From contig JAHHTN010000001.1 in NCBI GenBank assembly GCA_020024645.1, positions 46,022-110,021 of the forward strand: DNA of 64,000 nucleotides. The letters run 5' to 3'. A program made the translations under genes and the position numbers. Each line of letters starts with the position of its first letter. The stretch's first letter is position 1. The stretch is from Faecalimonas sp. GTDB taxonomy: Bacteria > Bacillota > Clostridia > Lachnospirales > Lachnospiraceae. Under the pieces are notes generated by a model. It ran no database searches. It saw nothing but the letters and a program-made list of their open reading frames with translations, and had not been told where the DNA came from. Below are positions 9,617-17,153 of this stretch, one piece after another.

Positions 9617-10003
9617 TTATCTTTCATTAAGCACTAAAGTAATGTGGCTCATTCTCTTTTCGATTCTGTAAGCTCTACCCTGTGCTCTCGGTTTAATTCT
9701 CTTCATTGTTGGTCCTTTATTTGCGTAGCATTCTTCAATATAAAGGTTTTCAACATTCATTCCGTTGTTATTTTCAGCATTTGCAATTGCTGATTCTAAT
9801 AATTTCTTTATTAAGCTTGAAGCATATCTTGGATTGTAAGTTAAAATACCAAGTGCTGTTTGTACATCCTTACCTCTAATGGCATCTAATACGAAACATG
9901 CTTTCTGAACAGAAACTCTAGCATAAGATAACTTAGCTGATGGTCTAGTGTCCTTATTTGCATTTCTCTCTCTTTTGATTTGGGATCTATGTCCTTTTGC
10001 CAT
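9617..10003 (-). CDS. rplV: 50S ribosomal protein L22 (uL22)
   Basis: 128-residue protein whose beta-hairpin reaches into the exit tunnel near the macrolide site. [20 protein letters not shown] and the hairpin [20 protein letters not shown] are typical. ATG start behind AAAGGAGGG. Between rpsS and rpsC. Confidence 0.97.
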   Translation of the reverse strand: MAKGHRSQIKRERNANKDTRPSAKLSYARVSVQKACFVLDAIRGKDVQTALGILTYNPRYASSLIKKLLESAIANAENNNGMNVENLYIEECYANKGPTMKRIKPRAQGRAYRIEKRMSHITLVLNER

Positions 10004-10033
10004 GGATGAACCCTCCTTTCAAATTACAATTGA

Positions 10034-10315
10034 TTAACGAACTCTTGATTTCTTTTCGTCTTTTCCGTGTCCTCTGTATGTTCTTGTTGCAACAAATTCT
10101 CCAAGTTTATGTCCAACCATATCCTCTGTTACATATACAGGCACATGTTTTCTTCCATCATGAACAGCGATTGTATGTCCAATGAATTGTGGGAAGATTG
10201 TAGAACGACGTGACCAAGTTTTTATAACTGATTTATCACCTGCAGCGTTCATAGCTTCTACTTTTTTAAGTAAGCTTTCATCTGCAAATGGTCCTTTTTT
10301 AAGTGAGCGAGCCAT
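10034..10315 (-). CDS. rpsS: 30S ribosomal protein S19 (uS19)
   Basis: 93-residue 30S head protein, partner of S13. [40 protein letters not shown] and [13 protein letters not shown] are the family signature. Normal length. Between rplB and rplV. Confidence 0.98.
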   Translation of the reverse strand: MARSLKKGPFADESLLKKVEAMNAAGDKSVIKTWSRRSTIFPQFIGHTIAVHDGRKHVPVYVTEDMVGHKLGEFVATRTYRGHGKDEKKSRVR

Positions 10316-10344
10316 AGGTTCTAACCTCCTTGTAAACTAACTAT

Positions 10345-11187
10345 TTATTTGATACCTTTACCATCTCTTCTTCTAACGATTAATTTGTTAGACTGTTTGT
10401 TTTTCTTTCTAGTCTTAAGACCAAGTGCTGGTTTGCCCCAAGGTGTGCTTGGACCTGGACGACCGATACCAGTCTTACCTTCACCACCACCATGTGGATG
10501 GTCATTAGGGTTCATGACAGAACCACGAACTGTTGGTCTGAATCCCATGTGACGTTTACGTCCTGCTTTACCGATGTTGATCAAGTTATGGTCACCATTT
10601 CCGATAACACCGATAGATGCTCTACATACGATTGGAACCATTCTCATTTCACCTGATGGTAATCTAAGTGTTGCATATTTTCCTTCTTTCGCCATTAACT
10701 GAGCGCTGTTTCCTGCTGAACGAACCAACTGTCCACCTTTTCCTGGATACAACTCAATGTTATGAATTTGTGTACCTACTGGGATTTCAGAAAGTGGCAA
10801 ACAGTTACCTACTCTTACTTCTGCTTCTGGTCCATTCATAACTTTCATTCCATCTGTTAATCCTTCTGGAGCAAGGATGTATGCTTTTTCTCCATCTGCA
10901 TAACAAATTAATGCGATATTTGCAGTTCTGTTTGGATCATATTCAATTCCAATTACAGTTGCTGGAATTCCATCTTTTCTTCTTTTGAAGTCGATGATTC
11001 TATATTTTCTTTTTGCTCCGCCTCCGCGGTGTCTTACAGTAATTTTACCCTGATTATTACGACCAGCTGTCTTGCTCAAAGAAACAACTAATGATTTCTC
11101 TGGTGTAGACTTTGTGATTTCTGAGAAATCAGAACCAGTCATCTGTCTTCTTGAAGGTGTATATGGGCGGTATGTTTTAATTCCCAT
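10345..11187 (-). CDS. rplB: 50S ribosomal protein L2 (uL2)
   Basis: 280-residue protein essential for subunit association and peptidyl transfer. N-terminal [20 protein letters not shown], the RNA-binding core, and the C-terminal [20 protein letters not shown], including the conserved functional histidine of the DHPHGGGEG loop. It is separated from rplW by 83 nt containing two hairpins. Confidence 0.98.
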   Translation of the reverse strand: MGIKTYRPYTPSRRQMTGSDFSEITKSTPEKSLVVSLSKTAGRNNQGKITVRHRGGGAKRKYRIIDFKRRKDGIPATVIGIEYDPNRTANIALICYADGEKAYILAPEGLTDGMKVMNGPEAEVRVGNCLPLSEIPVGTQIHNIELYPGKGGQLVRSAGNSAQLMAKEGKYATLRLPSGEMRMVPIVCRASIGVIGNGDHNLINIGKAGRKRHMGFRPTVRGSVMNPNDHPHGGGEGKTGIGRPGPSTPWGKPALGLKTRKKNKQSNKLIVRRRDGKGIK

Positions 11188-11226
11188 TACTTTGTCTCCT
11201 TTCGTTACTCTGAATTATTTGTTGTC

Positions 11227-11262
11227 ACGCTTTTATGCGTATAGTCTCTTGCACTTTCGTGC
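11227..11262 (-). other. two hairpins in the rplW-rplB gap
   Basis: ACGC/GCGT (11227-11230/11237-11240) and GCAC/GTGC (11251-11254/11259-11262) lie side by side in the gap. They are short and lack U-tracts, and belong to the same pattern of small stems seen in other gaps of this operon. Confidence 0.35.
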
Positions 11263-11270
11263 CGGTTATT

Positions 11271-11570
11271 TTATAATCCTTCGAAAATTTCGATATCAGC
11301 TGAATCAGCTGTTAACTGAACGATTGCTTTTTTTGTTTTAGCAGTTTTTCCAAATGTCATACCACGTCTTTTTGTTTTTCCATCAAGATTCATTGTATTA
11401 ACACTTTTTACTTTTGTTCCTTCGAACATTTTTTCTACTGCTTCTTTAATCTGATTTTTTGTAGCTTCTGTGTGAACTAAGAAAGTGTATTTCTTATCTC
11501 CCATAAGTTCCATACTTTTTTCTGTAACTACTGGTTTAAGGATCACATCATAATACTGAATGTTTGCCAT
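11271..11570 (-). CDS. rplW: 50S ribosomal protein L23 (uL23)
   Basis: 99-residue exit-tunnel protein, docking site for trigger factor and [40 protein letters not shown] and [18 protein letters not shown] are typical. Its start codon overlaps the last base of the rplD stop region (shared base 11570), so translation is coupled. Confidence 0.97.
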   Translation of the reverse strand: MANIQYYDVILKPVVTEKSMELMGDKKYTFLVHTEATKNQIKEAVEKMFEGTKVKSVNTMNLDGKTKRRGMTFGKTAKTKKAIVQLTADSADIEIFEGL

Positions 11571-12190
11571 TATGCATACACCTCCTCAATTTTTTCAACA
11601 ACAGCTTTTGTAGTAACTACTGTGTTGTATTTCAAGATGTCATATACATTGATTGTATTTGTTTTTGCTGTTTTAACTGTAGCAATGTTTCTTGCAGATA
11701 ATTCTGCATTTCTATTATCATCTTCTAATACAACTAATGCTTTAGATACGTTTAAGTTATTTAATACATTCTGGAAATTCTTTGTTTTGATTTCTCCAAA
11801 ATTAATTTCATCAAGAACGATAAATTTGTTTTCTAATACTCTTGATGTAAGAGCTGATTTAAGAGCTGCTCTTTTCTCTTTTTTATTCAATTTAAAAGAG
11901 TAGTCTCTTGGTGTTGGAGCAAATACCACTCCACCGCCTGTCCATTGTGGAGATCTTGTAGAACCTTGTCTTGCATGTCCTGTTCCTTTTTGTCTCCATG
12001 GTTTTCTACCACCGCCAGAAACTTCCGAACGAGTTTTCGCTTTCTGTGTTCCTTGACGTTTATTTGCAAGTTGGTTCACAACCGCCATGTGTAATAAGTG
12101 TTCGTTTACTTCAACACCGAATACAGCATCGTTTAAGTCGATTGTTCCAACTTCATTACCTTCGATATTATAAACAGATACGTTTGCCAT
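11570..12190 (-). CDS. rplD: 50S ribosomal protein L4 (uL4)
   Basis: 206-residue exit-tunnel protein; in E. coli it also represses the S10 operon by acting on its leader. The tunnel loop ([20 protein letters not shown]) and the following [20 protein letters not shown] are intact. Between rplC and rplW. The structured leader at 13292-13515 makes L4 feedback conceivable here, but the mechanism is not shown. Confidence 0.97.
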   Translation of the reverse strand: MANVSVYNIEGNEVGTIDLNDAVFGVEVNEHLLHMAVVNQLANKRQGTQKAKTRSEVSGGGRKPWRQKGTGHARQGSTRSPQWTGGGVVFAPTPRDYSFKLNKKEKRAALKSALTSRVLENKFIVLDEINFGEIKTKNFQNVLNNLNVSKALVVLEDDNRNAELSARNIATVKTAKTNTINVYDILKYNTVVTTKAVVEKIEEVYA

Positions 12191-12218
12191 CTGTGTGTTC
12201 CTCCTTTCCTATTAAAGA

Positions 12219-12899
12219 CTAGATTGCTTTTACGCTTTCTTTAATTGTTACTAAAGATTTCTTAGGTCCTGGAACTGATCCTTTTACTAAGATTAAGTTG
12301 TTTTCAGCATCTACTCTTACGATTTCAAGATTCTGAATTGTAATTTTCTTACTTCCCATGTGTCCTGGCATCTTCTTACCTTTGAAAACTTTACTTGGAT
12401 CAGATGCAGAACCATTAGAACCTGCATGACGATGGAATTTAGAACCATGAGTCATAGGACCTCTGTGTTGGTTATGTCTCTTAATAGCACCTTGGAATCC
12501 TTTACCTTTTGAAATTGCAGTAGCATCTATTTTATCTCCTGCAGCAAAGATATCAGCTTTGATTTCCTGTGCTAATGTGTACTCGTCAGCATTTTCAAAC
12601 TTGAATTCTCTTACAAATCTTTTACCTGAAACACCAGCTTTGTCAAAATGTCCTTTTTCTGCTTTTGTCACACCGTGTCTGTGCACGATTTCTTTTTTGC
12701 CATTCTTGTCTACGTTAACAATTTTATCTTTTTTGTCAACAAAACCAACCTGAACAGCGCTGTAACCGTCGTTTTCAACTGTTTTAATCTGTGTTACTAC
12801 ACATGGTCCAGCTTGAAGTACAGTTACTGGAGTTAAAGCTCCGTCTTCGTTGAAGATTTGAGTCATTCCGACTTTAGTCGCTAAAATAGCTTTCTTCAT
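12219..12899 (-). CDS. rplC: 50S ribosomal protein L3 (uL3)
   Basis: 226-residue protein near the peptidyl transferase centre. The frame is open to 12944, but CAGGAGGTAATTATA lies just before the ATG at 12899, which gives [20 protein letters not shown]. The core has [20 protein letters not shown] and [10 protein letters not shown]. Two perfect hairpins lie in the rpsJ-rplC gap just upstream. Confidence 0.97.
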   Translation of the reverse strand: MKKAILATKVGMTQIFNEDGALTPVTVLQAGPCVVTQIKTVENDGYSAVQVGFVDKKDKIVNVDKNGKKEIVHRHGVTKAEKGHFDKAGVSGKRFVREFKFENADEYTLAQEIKADIFAAGDKIDATAISKGKGFQGAIKRHNQHRGPMTHGSKFHRHAGSNGSASDPSKVFKGKKMPGHMGSKKITIQNLEIVRVDAENNLILVKGSVPGPKKSLVTIKESVKAI

Positions 12900-12928
12900 T
12901 ATAATTACCTCCTGTGATTTACAGCGGA

Positions 12929-12962
12929 ACACCGTAGTGTTCATCCTAAATTTTAGGATTGA
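12929..12962 (-). other. two perfect hairpins in the rpsJ-rplC gap
   Basis: GAACAC/GTGTTC around a CGTA loop (about 12929-12944), followed directly by an AT-rich palindrome ATCCTAAA/TTTAGGAT (about 12945-12961). Neither is followed by a U-run. This is the clearest of the hairpin pairs inside the operon. Confidence 0.5.
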
Positions 12963-12973
12963 TACTGTCTAAA

Positions 12974-13291
12974 TTATTTGTTTTTCATTTTGATATCAAT
13001 ATAAACACCTGCTGGCATTTCTAATCTTGATAATGCATCAACAGTTTTCTGTGTTGGTGTGATGATATCAATAAGTCTCTTATGAGTTCTCTGTTCGAAC
13101 TGTTCTCTGGAATCTTTGTATTTATGAACCGCTCTTAAAATTGTTACAACTTCCTTCTTAGTTGGAAGTGGTACCGGTCCACTCACCTGTGCTCCATTTT
13201 TCTTTACAGTTTCGATGATTTTTTTTGCAGATGCATCTACCAATTGGTGATCATATGCTTTAAGTGTAATTCTCATTACTTGACTTGCCAT
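12974..13291 (-). CDS. rpsJ: 30S ribosomal protein S10 (uS10)
   Basis: 105-residue 30S head protein, also NusE in transcription antitermination. [40 protein letters not shown] and [14 protein letters not shown] are the signature. ATG at 13291 behind AAAGGAGG; an internal ATG five codons on would match the shortest homologues. First gene of the operon, behind a structured leader and a consensus promoter. Confidence 0.97.
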   Translation of the reverse strand: MASQVMRITLKAYDHQLVDASAKKIIETVKKNGAQVSGPVPLPTKKEVVTILRAVHKYKDSREQFEQRTHKRLIDIITPTQKTVDALSRLEMPAGVYIDIKMKNK

Positions 13292-13515
13292 AAAAAAAGT
13301 CGCCTCCTTTTCGTACTTTCAACTTCAGTACGACAAGCGGTGACTGTACACTCTCCCGTGTGTGTCCTAATCTCTTCACACGTTGTTACCACGTTTCAGT
13401 GGCTGTTATTGATTCGTACAGTGACTTGTCGCCAGTTTCCTAACTTGACATTCGCTCCGCGGAACACCTACTATTATAAGTAGCAACCTCTCGTTTCATC
13501 GCTATCATGTCACAG
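13292..13515 (-). promoter_or_regulatory. structured 5' leader of the S10 operon
   Basis: About 220 nt of untranslated RNA are predicted between the promoter and rpsJ. A long-range stem is formed by 13331-13337 with 13425-13431 (CGACAAG/CTTGTCG) and 13343-13349 with 13416-13422 (ACTGTAC/GTACAGT). It encloses two smaller stems, CGTGTG/CACACG and CCAC/GTGG. A CGTAC/GTACG stem lies next to the rpsJ ribosome-binding site, and a CTACT/AGTAG stem lies near the 5' end. Such a multi-branched leader fits autogenous control by an r-protein (L4 in E. coli); the ligand here is inference. Confidence 0.6.
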
Positions 13516-13522
13516 CTTTTTA

Positions 13523-13551
13523 AGTATACTAAAGGTTTTCATTTTTTTCAA
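13523..13551 (-). promoter_or_regulatory. sigma-A promoter of the S10 operon
   Basis: On the minus strand TTGAAA (13546-13551), a 17-bp spacer and TATACT (13523-13528). The predicted start near 13515 gives the long leader described above. It is the only good promoter seen for the whole ribosomal operon. Confidence 0.75.
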
Positions 13552-13563
13552 GTGTTTTTTTTA

Positions 13564-13593
13564 AAATATTGTATTTTTTTCAATACAATATTT
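13564..13593. repeat. 12-bp inverted repeat between the S10 promoter and the TauE-like gene
   Basis: AAATATTGTATT (13564-13575) and its exact complement AATACAATATTT (13582-13593) around a loop TTTTTC. It lies just upstream of the -35 box of the S10 promoter. It could be a protein-binding operator or a weak terminator; no transcript from the left needs terminating here. Confidence 0.5.
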
Positions 13594-13675
13594 CTTTTGC
13601 TTTTTATGCATATGTATGATTTTTTAGTCCTTTGACTATAATAAACTATTATCTATTATAATAGGAGGAAATGCA

Positions 13676-14773
13676 ATGAATTTCGTATATATTATAAAAA
13701 CATCTATTTGTCTTTACGCTCTTTTTTTCTCTATCATCTTCATCACCGACTGCTTAAAGCATAAATCCGATTTTTCCAGACACAATTTTTTCCCACTTGC
13801 TTTCATTGGCTTTTTCAGCGACCTCTTAGACACTTGGGGGATTGGAAGCTTCGCTACTTGTCAAGCTGCGTTTAAATTTACCCATTCATGTTCCGACGAA
13901 AAAATGCCTGGAACTTTAAATGTCGCACACACCCTTCCTACTATAGCGGAATTTTTATTATTTCTCCACCTTATTAAAATAGAGGAAACTACCCTTATTT
14001 TTTTAATCGGTGGTGCTGTTATCGGTGGAATTTATGGTGCTTCCATCGTTTCAAAATGGTCACCAAAAATTATTCGTACAGCACTTGGATTTGCCCTTAT
14101 TATATTAGCAATTATTCTCTCTCTAAAACTAGCTCATATAGGACCTTTTGAAAAAACTCTTACTCCCGAATCTATTGTTCGCGAATTAAACGCTAATGGA
14201 TTTACTATCCAGAATAGCAACGAATGGATTTATCGTATAAAAAACAACCATACTTTAAGTGATACAGAAAAGGAAATTTATTCAGCTCCTTCTATAACAA
14301 TGAATGAATTAAATTCTCTCATAAAAAAATTTAAACATGAGAAGATGCTTTCTTTAAATGATCGAAATCTAACCTCTATAATTTCCAAGCATTTAACTTA
14401 TGGACTAAGGGGATACAAACTCCTTCTTGGCATTTTCTTTAACACACTTCTCGGAGCACTTATGACAGTTGGTGTCGGACTCTACGCTCCTTGCATGGCT
14501 ATGGTAAGTGCCTTGGGATTAAATGTCGCTGCTGCTTTCCCTATAATGATGGGATCGTGCGCCTTTCTTATGCCATCAGCAAGTATCCAATTTATTCGCT
14601 CTGGGAAATATGATAGAAAAGCAGCATTGACTATTAGTATTTTCGGAGTCATCGGTGTATTTGTTGCGTACAAAATTACCACTTCTCTTCCTATGCATAT
14701 TTTAACCATTATCGCTATATGCGTTATGTTATATACCTCTCTTATTTTTTTAAGAGATGCAAAAAGACTGTGA
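13676..14773 (+). CDS. sulfite exporter TauE/SafE family membrane protein
   Basis: 365-residue polytopic membrane protein. An N-terminal cluster of hydrophobic segments (about residues 5-160, including LIFLIGGAVIGGIYGASIVS) and a C-terminal cluster (about 260-360, with GALMTVGVGLYAPCMAMVSA) flank a hydrophilic insert of about 90 residues. This repeat arrangement is that of the TauE/SafE (DUF81) family, putative exporters of small anions or organosulfur compounds. AGGAGG precedes the ATG. It is divergent from the ribosomal operon and stops inside a shared terminator. The substrate is unknown. Confidence 0.75.
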   Translation: MNFVYIIKTSICLYALFFSIIFITDCLKHKSDFSRHNFFPLAFIGFFSDLLDTWGIGSFATCQAAFKFTHSCSDEKMPGTLNVAHTLPTIAEFLLFLHLIKIEETTLIFLIGGAVIGGIYGASIVSKWSPKIIRTALGFALIILAIILSLKLAHIGPFEKTLTPESIVRELNANGFTIQNSNEWIYRIKNNHTLSDTEKEIYSAPSITMNELNSLIKKFKHEKMLSLNDRNLTSIISKHLTYGLRGYKLLLGIFFNTLLGALMTVGVGLYAPCMAMVSALGLNVAAAFPIMMGSCAFLMPSASIQFIRSGKYDRKAALTISIFGVIGVFVAYKITTSLPMHILTIIAICVMLYTSLIFLRDAKRL

Positions 14774-14791
14774 TTTCCCCTCACAGTCTTT
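14763..14791. terminator. bidirectional terminator overlapping two stop codons
   Basis: AAAGACTGTGA (14763-14773) pairs with TCACAGTCTTT (14781-14791) around TTTCCCC, with U-rich flanks on both strands. The TGA of the TauE-like gene (ending 14773) and the TGA of prdE (14781-14783) both lie inside the stem, so the two convergent genes share one compact terminator. Confidence 0.8.
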
Positions 14792-15257
14792 CTTCTTTTT
14801 TTCGCATTTTTAATTTTAATCTTGCAACAGCTTTTTTTACATCTAAAGTGGTTACATTATTTTCACCAACTACACATGTTTCTGTTCCACTTTCACTTTT
14901 ATTAATATCTATAATCCCATCTAAATATTCATTTACCACTACAAACTGTCCTACTGCCCCACTAAAATTCAACCCCGTAACTTCAATCCCTCTTGTGGCA
15001 AGTTCTTCTACCGTATTTGTAAAATCTACATCACTATTCCCCCATCCATCAGAGGAAATAATCACCCCATCCGCTCGCATTCCTTCTGCCCAAACAGCCG
15101 TCCGTCTTCCTACAAGCATTTTATCCTCATTTGCATCCGGTGTGCCTACAAGTAAAATTCCCATTAAATCTAAATCTTCATCTGAAGATACAACCTCTAA
15201 CAATGGATCACGAAAGTGATGCAATGACGTTTCTTTTGTCGATGGTCCAATCCCCAT
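14781..15257 (-). CDS. prdE: proline reductase cluster protein PrdE (PrdA C-domain paralogue)
   Basis: 158 residues, similar along its length to the C-terminal part of PrdA after its cleavage site: MGIGPSTKETSLHHFRDPLL here, CIGPASKEMSRHYWREPLVL there; also GWGNSDVDFTNT versus GFGNNHIDFASH. The cysteine that becomes the pyruvoyl group in PrdA is replaced by the initiator Met-Gly, so PrdE cannot carry that cofactor. PrdE is a known accessory gene of prd clusters without an assigned reaction. ATG behind GGAGGTAGG, 10 nt after prdD. Probably forms a complex with PrdD (inference). Confidence 0.85.
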   Translation of the reverse strand: MGIGPSTKETSLHHFRDPLLEVVSSDEDLDLMGILLVGTPDANEDKMLVGRRTAVWAEGMRADGVIISSDGWGNSDVDFTNTVEELATRGIEVTGLNFSGAVGQFVVVNEYLDGIIDINKSESGTETCVVGENNVTTLDVKKAVARLKLKMRKKEERL

Positions 15258-15267
15258 GTCCTACCTC

Positions 15268-16032
15268 CTATTGCATAGAACGGATAATTCCGTCTCTGTA
15301 TTCATTCGGTGTTACAAGCACCGGCATATTCCCCATTTCTATAATCGAACGTCCCCCCTCCATTCCTGAAGGCTCATTCCCAAATAAATGCGTGTCATAC
15401 ATTGCGCCTTGACCAGCAACCTGTTTTACGATTAAAACACGTTTTTTTCCTGGCCGTACAATATCATGATATTCATGCCGTTCTGTACATTCCTCACCTT
15501 TAAACTTTTTCATTTGTTCTCGGAACTCTTGCACAAATTCATCACATTTTTGATGTGCTTCCGTTACACCACACCTTTCCTGCCCCATTCCTGCTTTAAA
15601 AGTTACATTAAATGAAATGATGTAATCCTCTAGAGAAGGTGTGCCCGCTCTTCCTAAATATAATTTTTCTTCCAAATTTCCTTCTGAAGAGCCAAACTCT
15701 GCAGTCTGTTTTCCATTTACATCCACTCCCGTCAAAACCACATATACGCCTGTCAATGTATGGGTTATTCCTTCTCCCAATCTACCAAGCACTTTTGTTG
15801 AAATAGGAATAATATCCATTATACTATTTGTCCATCGATTATGTTCCCCGGGTTTCACAATCGCAACTTCTATCGTATCAATTCCAGATTTTTCCTCATC
15901 TATCCTTGTGAACCCCGACCTAACTTTCATTTTTCCTATAGAAGATACTCTGTTCTCATTTCCTTCCTCTACTGCTTTTATATGAAATGCTTTTATCACC
16001 AATCTCCTTAAGTCTTTCATTTTTTGCGCCAT
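15268..16032 (-). CDS. prdD: proline reductase cluster protein PrdD (PrdA middle-domain paralogue)
   Basis: 254 residues from the ATG at 16032, eight bases behind AGAGG; an in-frame GTG three codons earlier is less well placed. It matches about residues 150-400 of PrdA: SIMDIIPIS, VLTGVDVNGKQTAEFGSSEG, RRPGKK-like VRPGKKRVLIVKQVAGQGAM, and PVLVTPNEYRDGII at the end. It stops at the residue corresponding to the one just before the PrdA cleavage cysteine. Its gene is followed directly by prdE. It was presumably derived from prdA by duplication and splitting. Function is unassigned beyond association with D-proline reductase. Confidence 0.85.
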   Translation of the reverse strand: MAQKMKDLRRLVIKAFHIKAVEEGNENRVSSIGKMKVRSGFTRIDEEKSGIDTIEVAIVKPGEHNRWTNSIMDIIPISTKVLGRLGEGITHTLTGVYVVLTGVDVNGKQTAEFGSSEGNLEEKLYLGRAGTPSLEDYIISFNVTFKAGMGQERCGVTEAHQKCDEFVQEFREQMKKFKGEECTERHEYHDIVRPGKKRVLIVKQVAGQGAMYDTHLFGNEPSGMEGGRSIIEMGNMPVLVTPNEYRDGIIRSMQ

Positions 16033-16082
16033 CCCATTCACCTCTTTTTCTTCTTATTATATATTATATCATAAATCACAAA

Positions 16083-16121
16083 AAAGTATCACCCGCAGCA
16101 TAACACTACAGGTGATACTTT
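16083..16121 (-). terminator. terminator or attenuator between prdB and prdD
   Basis: AAAGTATCACC and GGTGATACTTT (16083-16093 and 16111-16121) form an 11-bp stem with a 17-nt loop. On the minus strand it is followed by six Ts, then by AT-rich DNA with TATAAT-like boxes. It would reduce read-through from prdB into prdD-prdE, giving less of the accessory proteins than of the reductase. Confidence 0.7.
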
Positions 16122-16125
16122 ATAA

Positions 16126-16851
16126 TTAAACTTTAGCTACGTATTCAAATGGAAGTGGAACAATTTTTCCAGGTGTCTGGATTTCTACTAATTGTTCTAA
16201 TGTTGCCTTTACGATAGCAGTTTGCATTTCTTTGTTGTTTGGTTCTCCGGCATTAGCACCCATTGGAACTAATGGAGCAACCGCACGTGGTGTTCCAGAT
16301 TGACGTACAACTGGTGGAAGAGCTGCAATAATAATTGTTGGAATTCCAGCTTCTTCAATCGCTCTCTGCACCAATACTGCAGAGCGGTGGCAAGTACCTC
16401 AACCAGCAGTAAGAAGTACAGCATCTACCCCTTCTTCTTTAAACATCTGAGCAATAGCTGGACCAGTTTCATGTTTGAATTTTTCCTGGTTTCCACCACC
16501 ACCCATGAAACCTGCATGTACAGGTGCACAAGCTTTAATAAACCCTTCTTTTGCTAACTCATGAATTCTATCAATTGGGAACATACAGTTGATGTCTTTG
16601 TTAACATCACCGTTATCATATCCACCATGTGATACCATCAAATCTTCTGATTTCATTGTATCTGTAATTTTTCTCCATGTAAAGTCTCCAGCAAGGTTAA
16701 ATCTTTCATCATCTTTATGATGAACTCCAGCAGCTGTTGCAAGCGCTACTGTCATATCTTTGATTTCCTTTGTTACAGGAGTCCATACTGATGGAGGTGT
16801 AATCGGAACGAAAATTTCTGATTGTATTCCTTTAACTGTTGTTAAACTCAT
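16126..16851 (-). CDS. prdB: D-proline reductase, selenocysteine subunit PrdB
   Basis: Catalytic selenoprotein that reductively cleaves D-proline to 5-aminovalerate, with the pyruvoyl subunits from PrdA. An in-frame TGA at 16399-16401 encodes Sec151 in the motif LTAG-U-GTCHRSA; read through, the product has 241 residues, the family length. The second part (VQRAIEEAGIPTIIIAALPP) continues without a break. A hairpin 12 nt after the UGA (16360-16386) is a candidate bacterial SECIS. The start ATG overlaps the stop of the upstream 98-codon gene (TAATG). Automatic callers would split this gene at the TGA. Confidence 0.96.
16360..16386 (-). promoter_or_regulatory. candidate bacterial SECIS hairpin of prdB
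   Basis: Minus-strand CGCTCTGC pairs with GCAGAGAGCG (one bulged A) around a loop AGTATTGGT, starting about 12 nt behind the UGA. Position, stem length and the GG in the loop fit a bSECIS bound by SelB. No folding energy was computed. Confidence 0.6.
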
Positions 16852-17147
16852 TATTCTGCCTCCTTATTGTTTGCATTTTTCAGACGTGCTTCTTCTTGTC
16901 TACGTTTATATACATCTAGGTTACTTATATATTTGTCATTGGCTTCTGGACCAAGTTGTTCAATAAAACTCATGTTCCATGCAACTTCTTGTCCTACTAC
17001 GAGTGGATAATCTGTAATCAACATTCTCATTGGAATTTTCAAATATCCTAATCTCCCTTTCAAGTCCACAGCAACACAGCCATCGTGAACTTCCACGATT
17101 ACACCTTCCATTCTGATTAATTTATCGCCATATTTCATATCAATCAC
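16851..17147 (-). CDS. small conserved prd-cluster protein (CBO2463/CBO2479-like)
   Basis: 98 residues, no signal peptide or membrane segment. The N-terminal half looks like a small beta-barrel (MKYGDKLIRMEGVIVEVHDG, CVAVDLKGRLGYLKIPMRML), and the C-terminus is charged and helical. I relate it to the CBO2463/CBO2479-domain family found between prdA and prdB in clostridia; this rests on position and general look, not on a search. It is 6 nt after prdA and overlaps prdB by one base, so it is made together with the reductase subunits. A chaperone or assembly role would be inference only. Confidence 0.65.
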   Translation of the reverse strand: MIDMKYGDKLIRMEGVIVEVHDGCVAVDLKGRLGYLKIPMRMLITDYPLVVGQEVAWNMSFIEQLGPEANDKYISNLDVYKRRQEEARLKNANNKEAE

Positions 17148-17153
17148 CCGAAT

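Noticed and set aside
13676-14784. Minus-strand open frame of 100 codons (14482-14784) over the TauE-like gene
   Set aside because: Antisense to a clear membrane-protein gene; no start signals.
16399-16401. TGA inside prdB read as nonsense mutation or two separate genes
   Set aside because: The TGA lies in the invariant Sec motif, the frame continues with conserved sequence, and a full Sec machinery is present; the same holds for grdA (28776), grdB (30604) and selD (43408).
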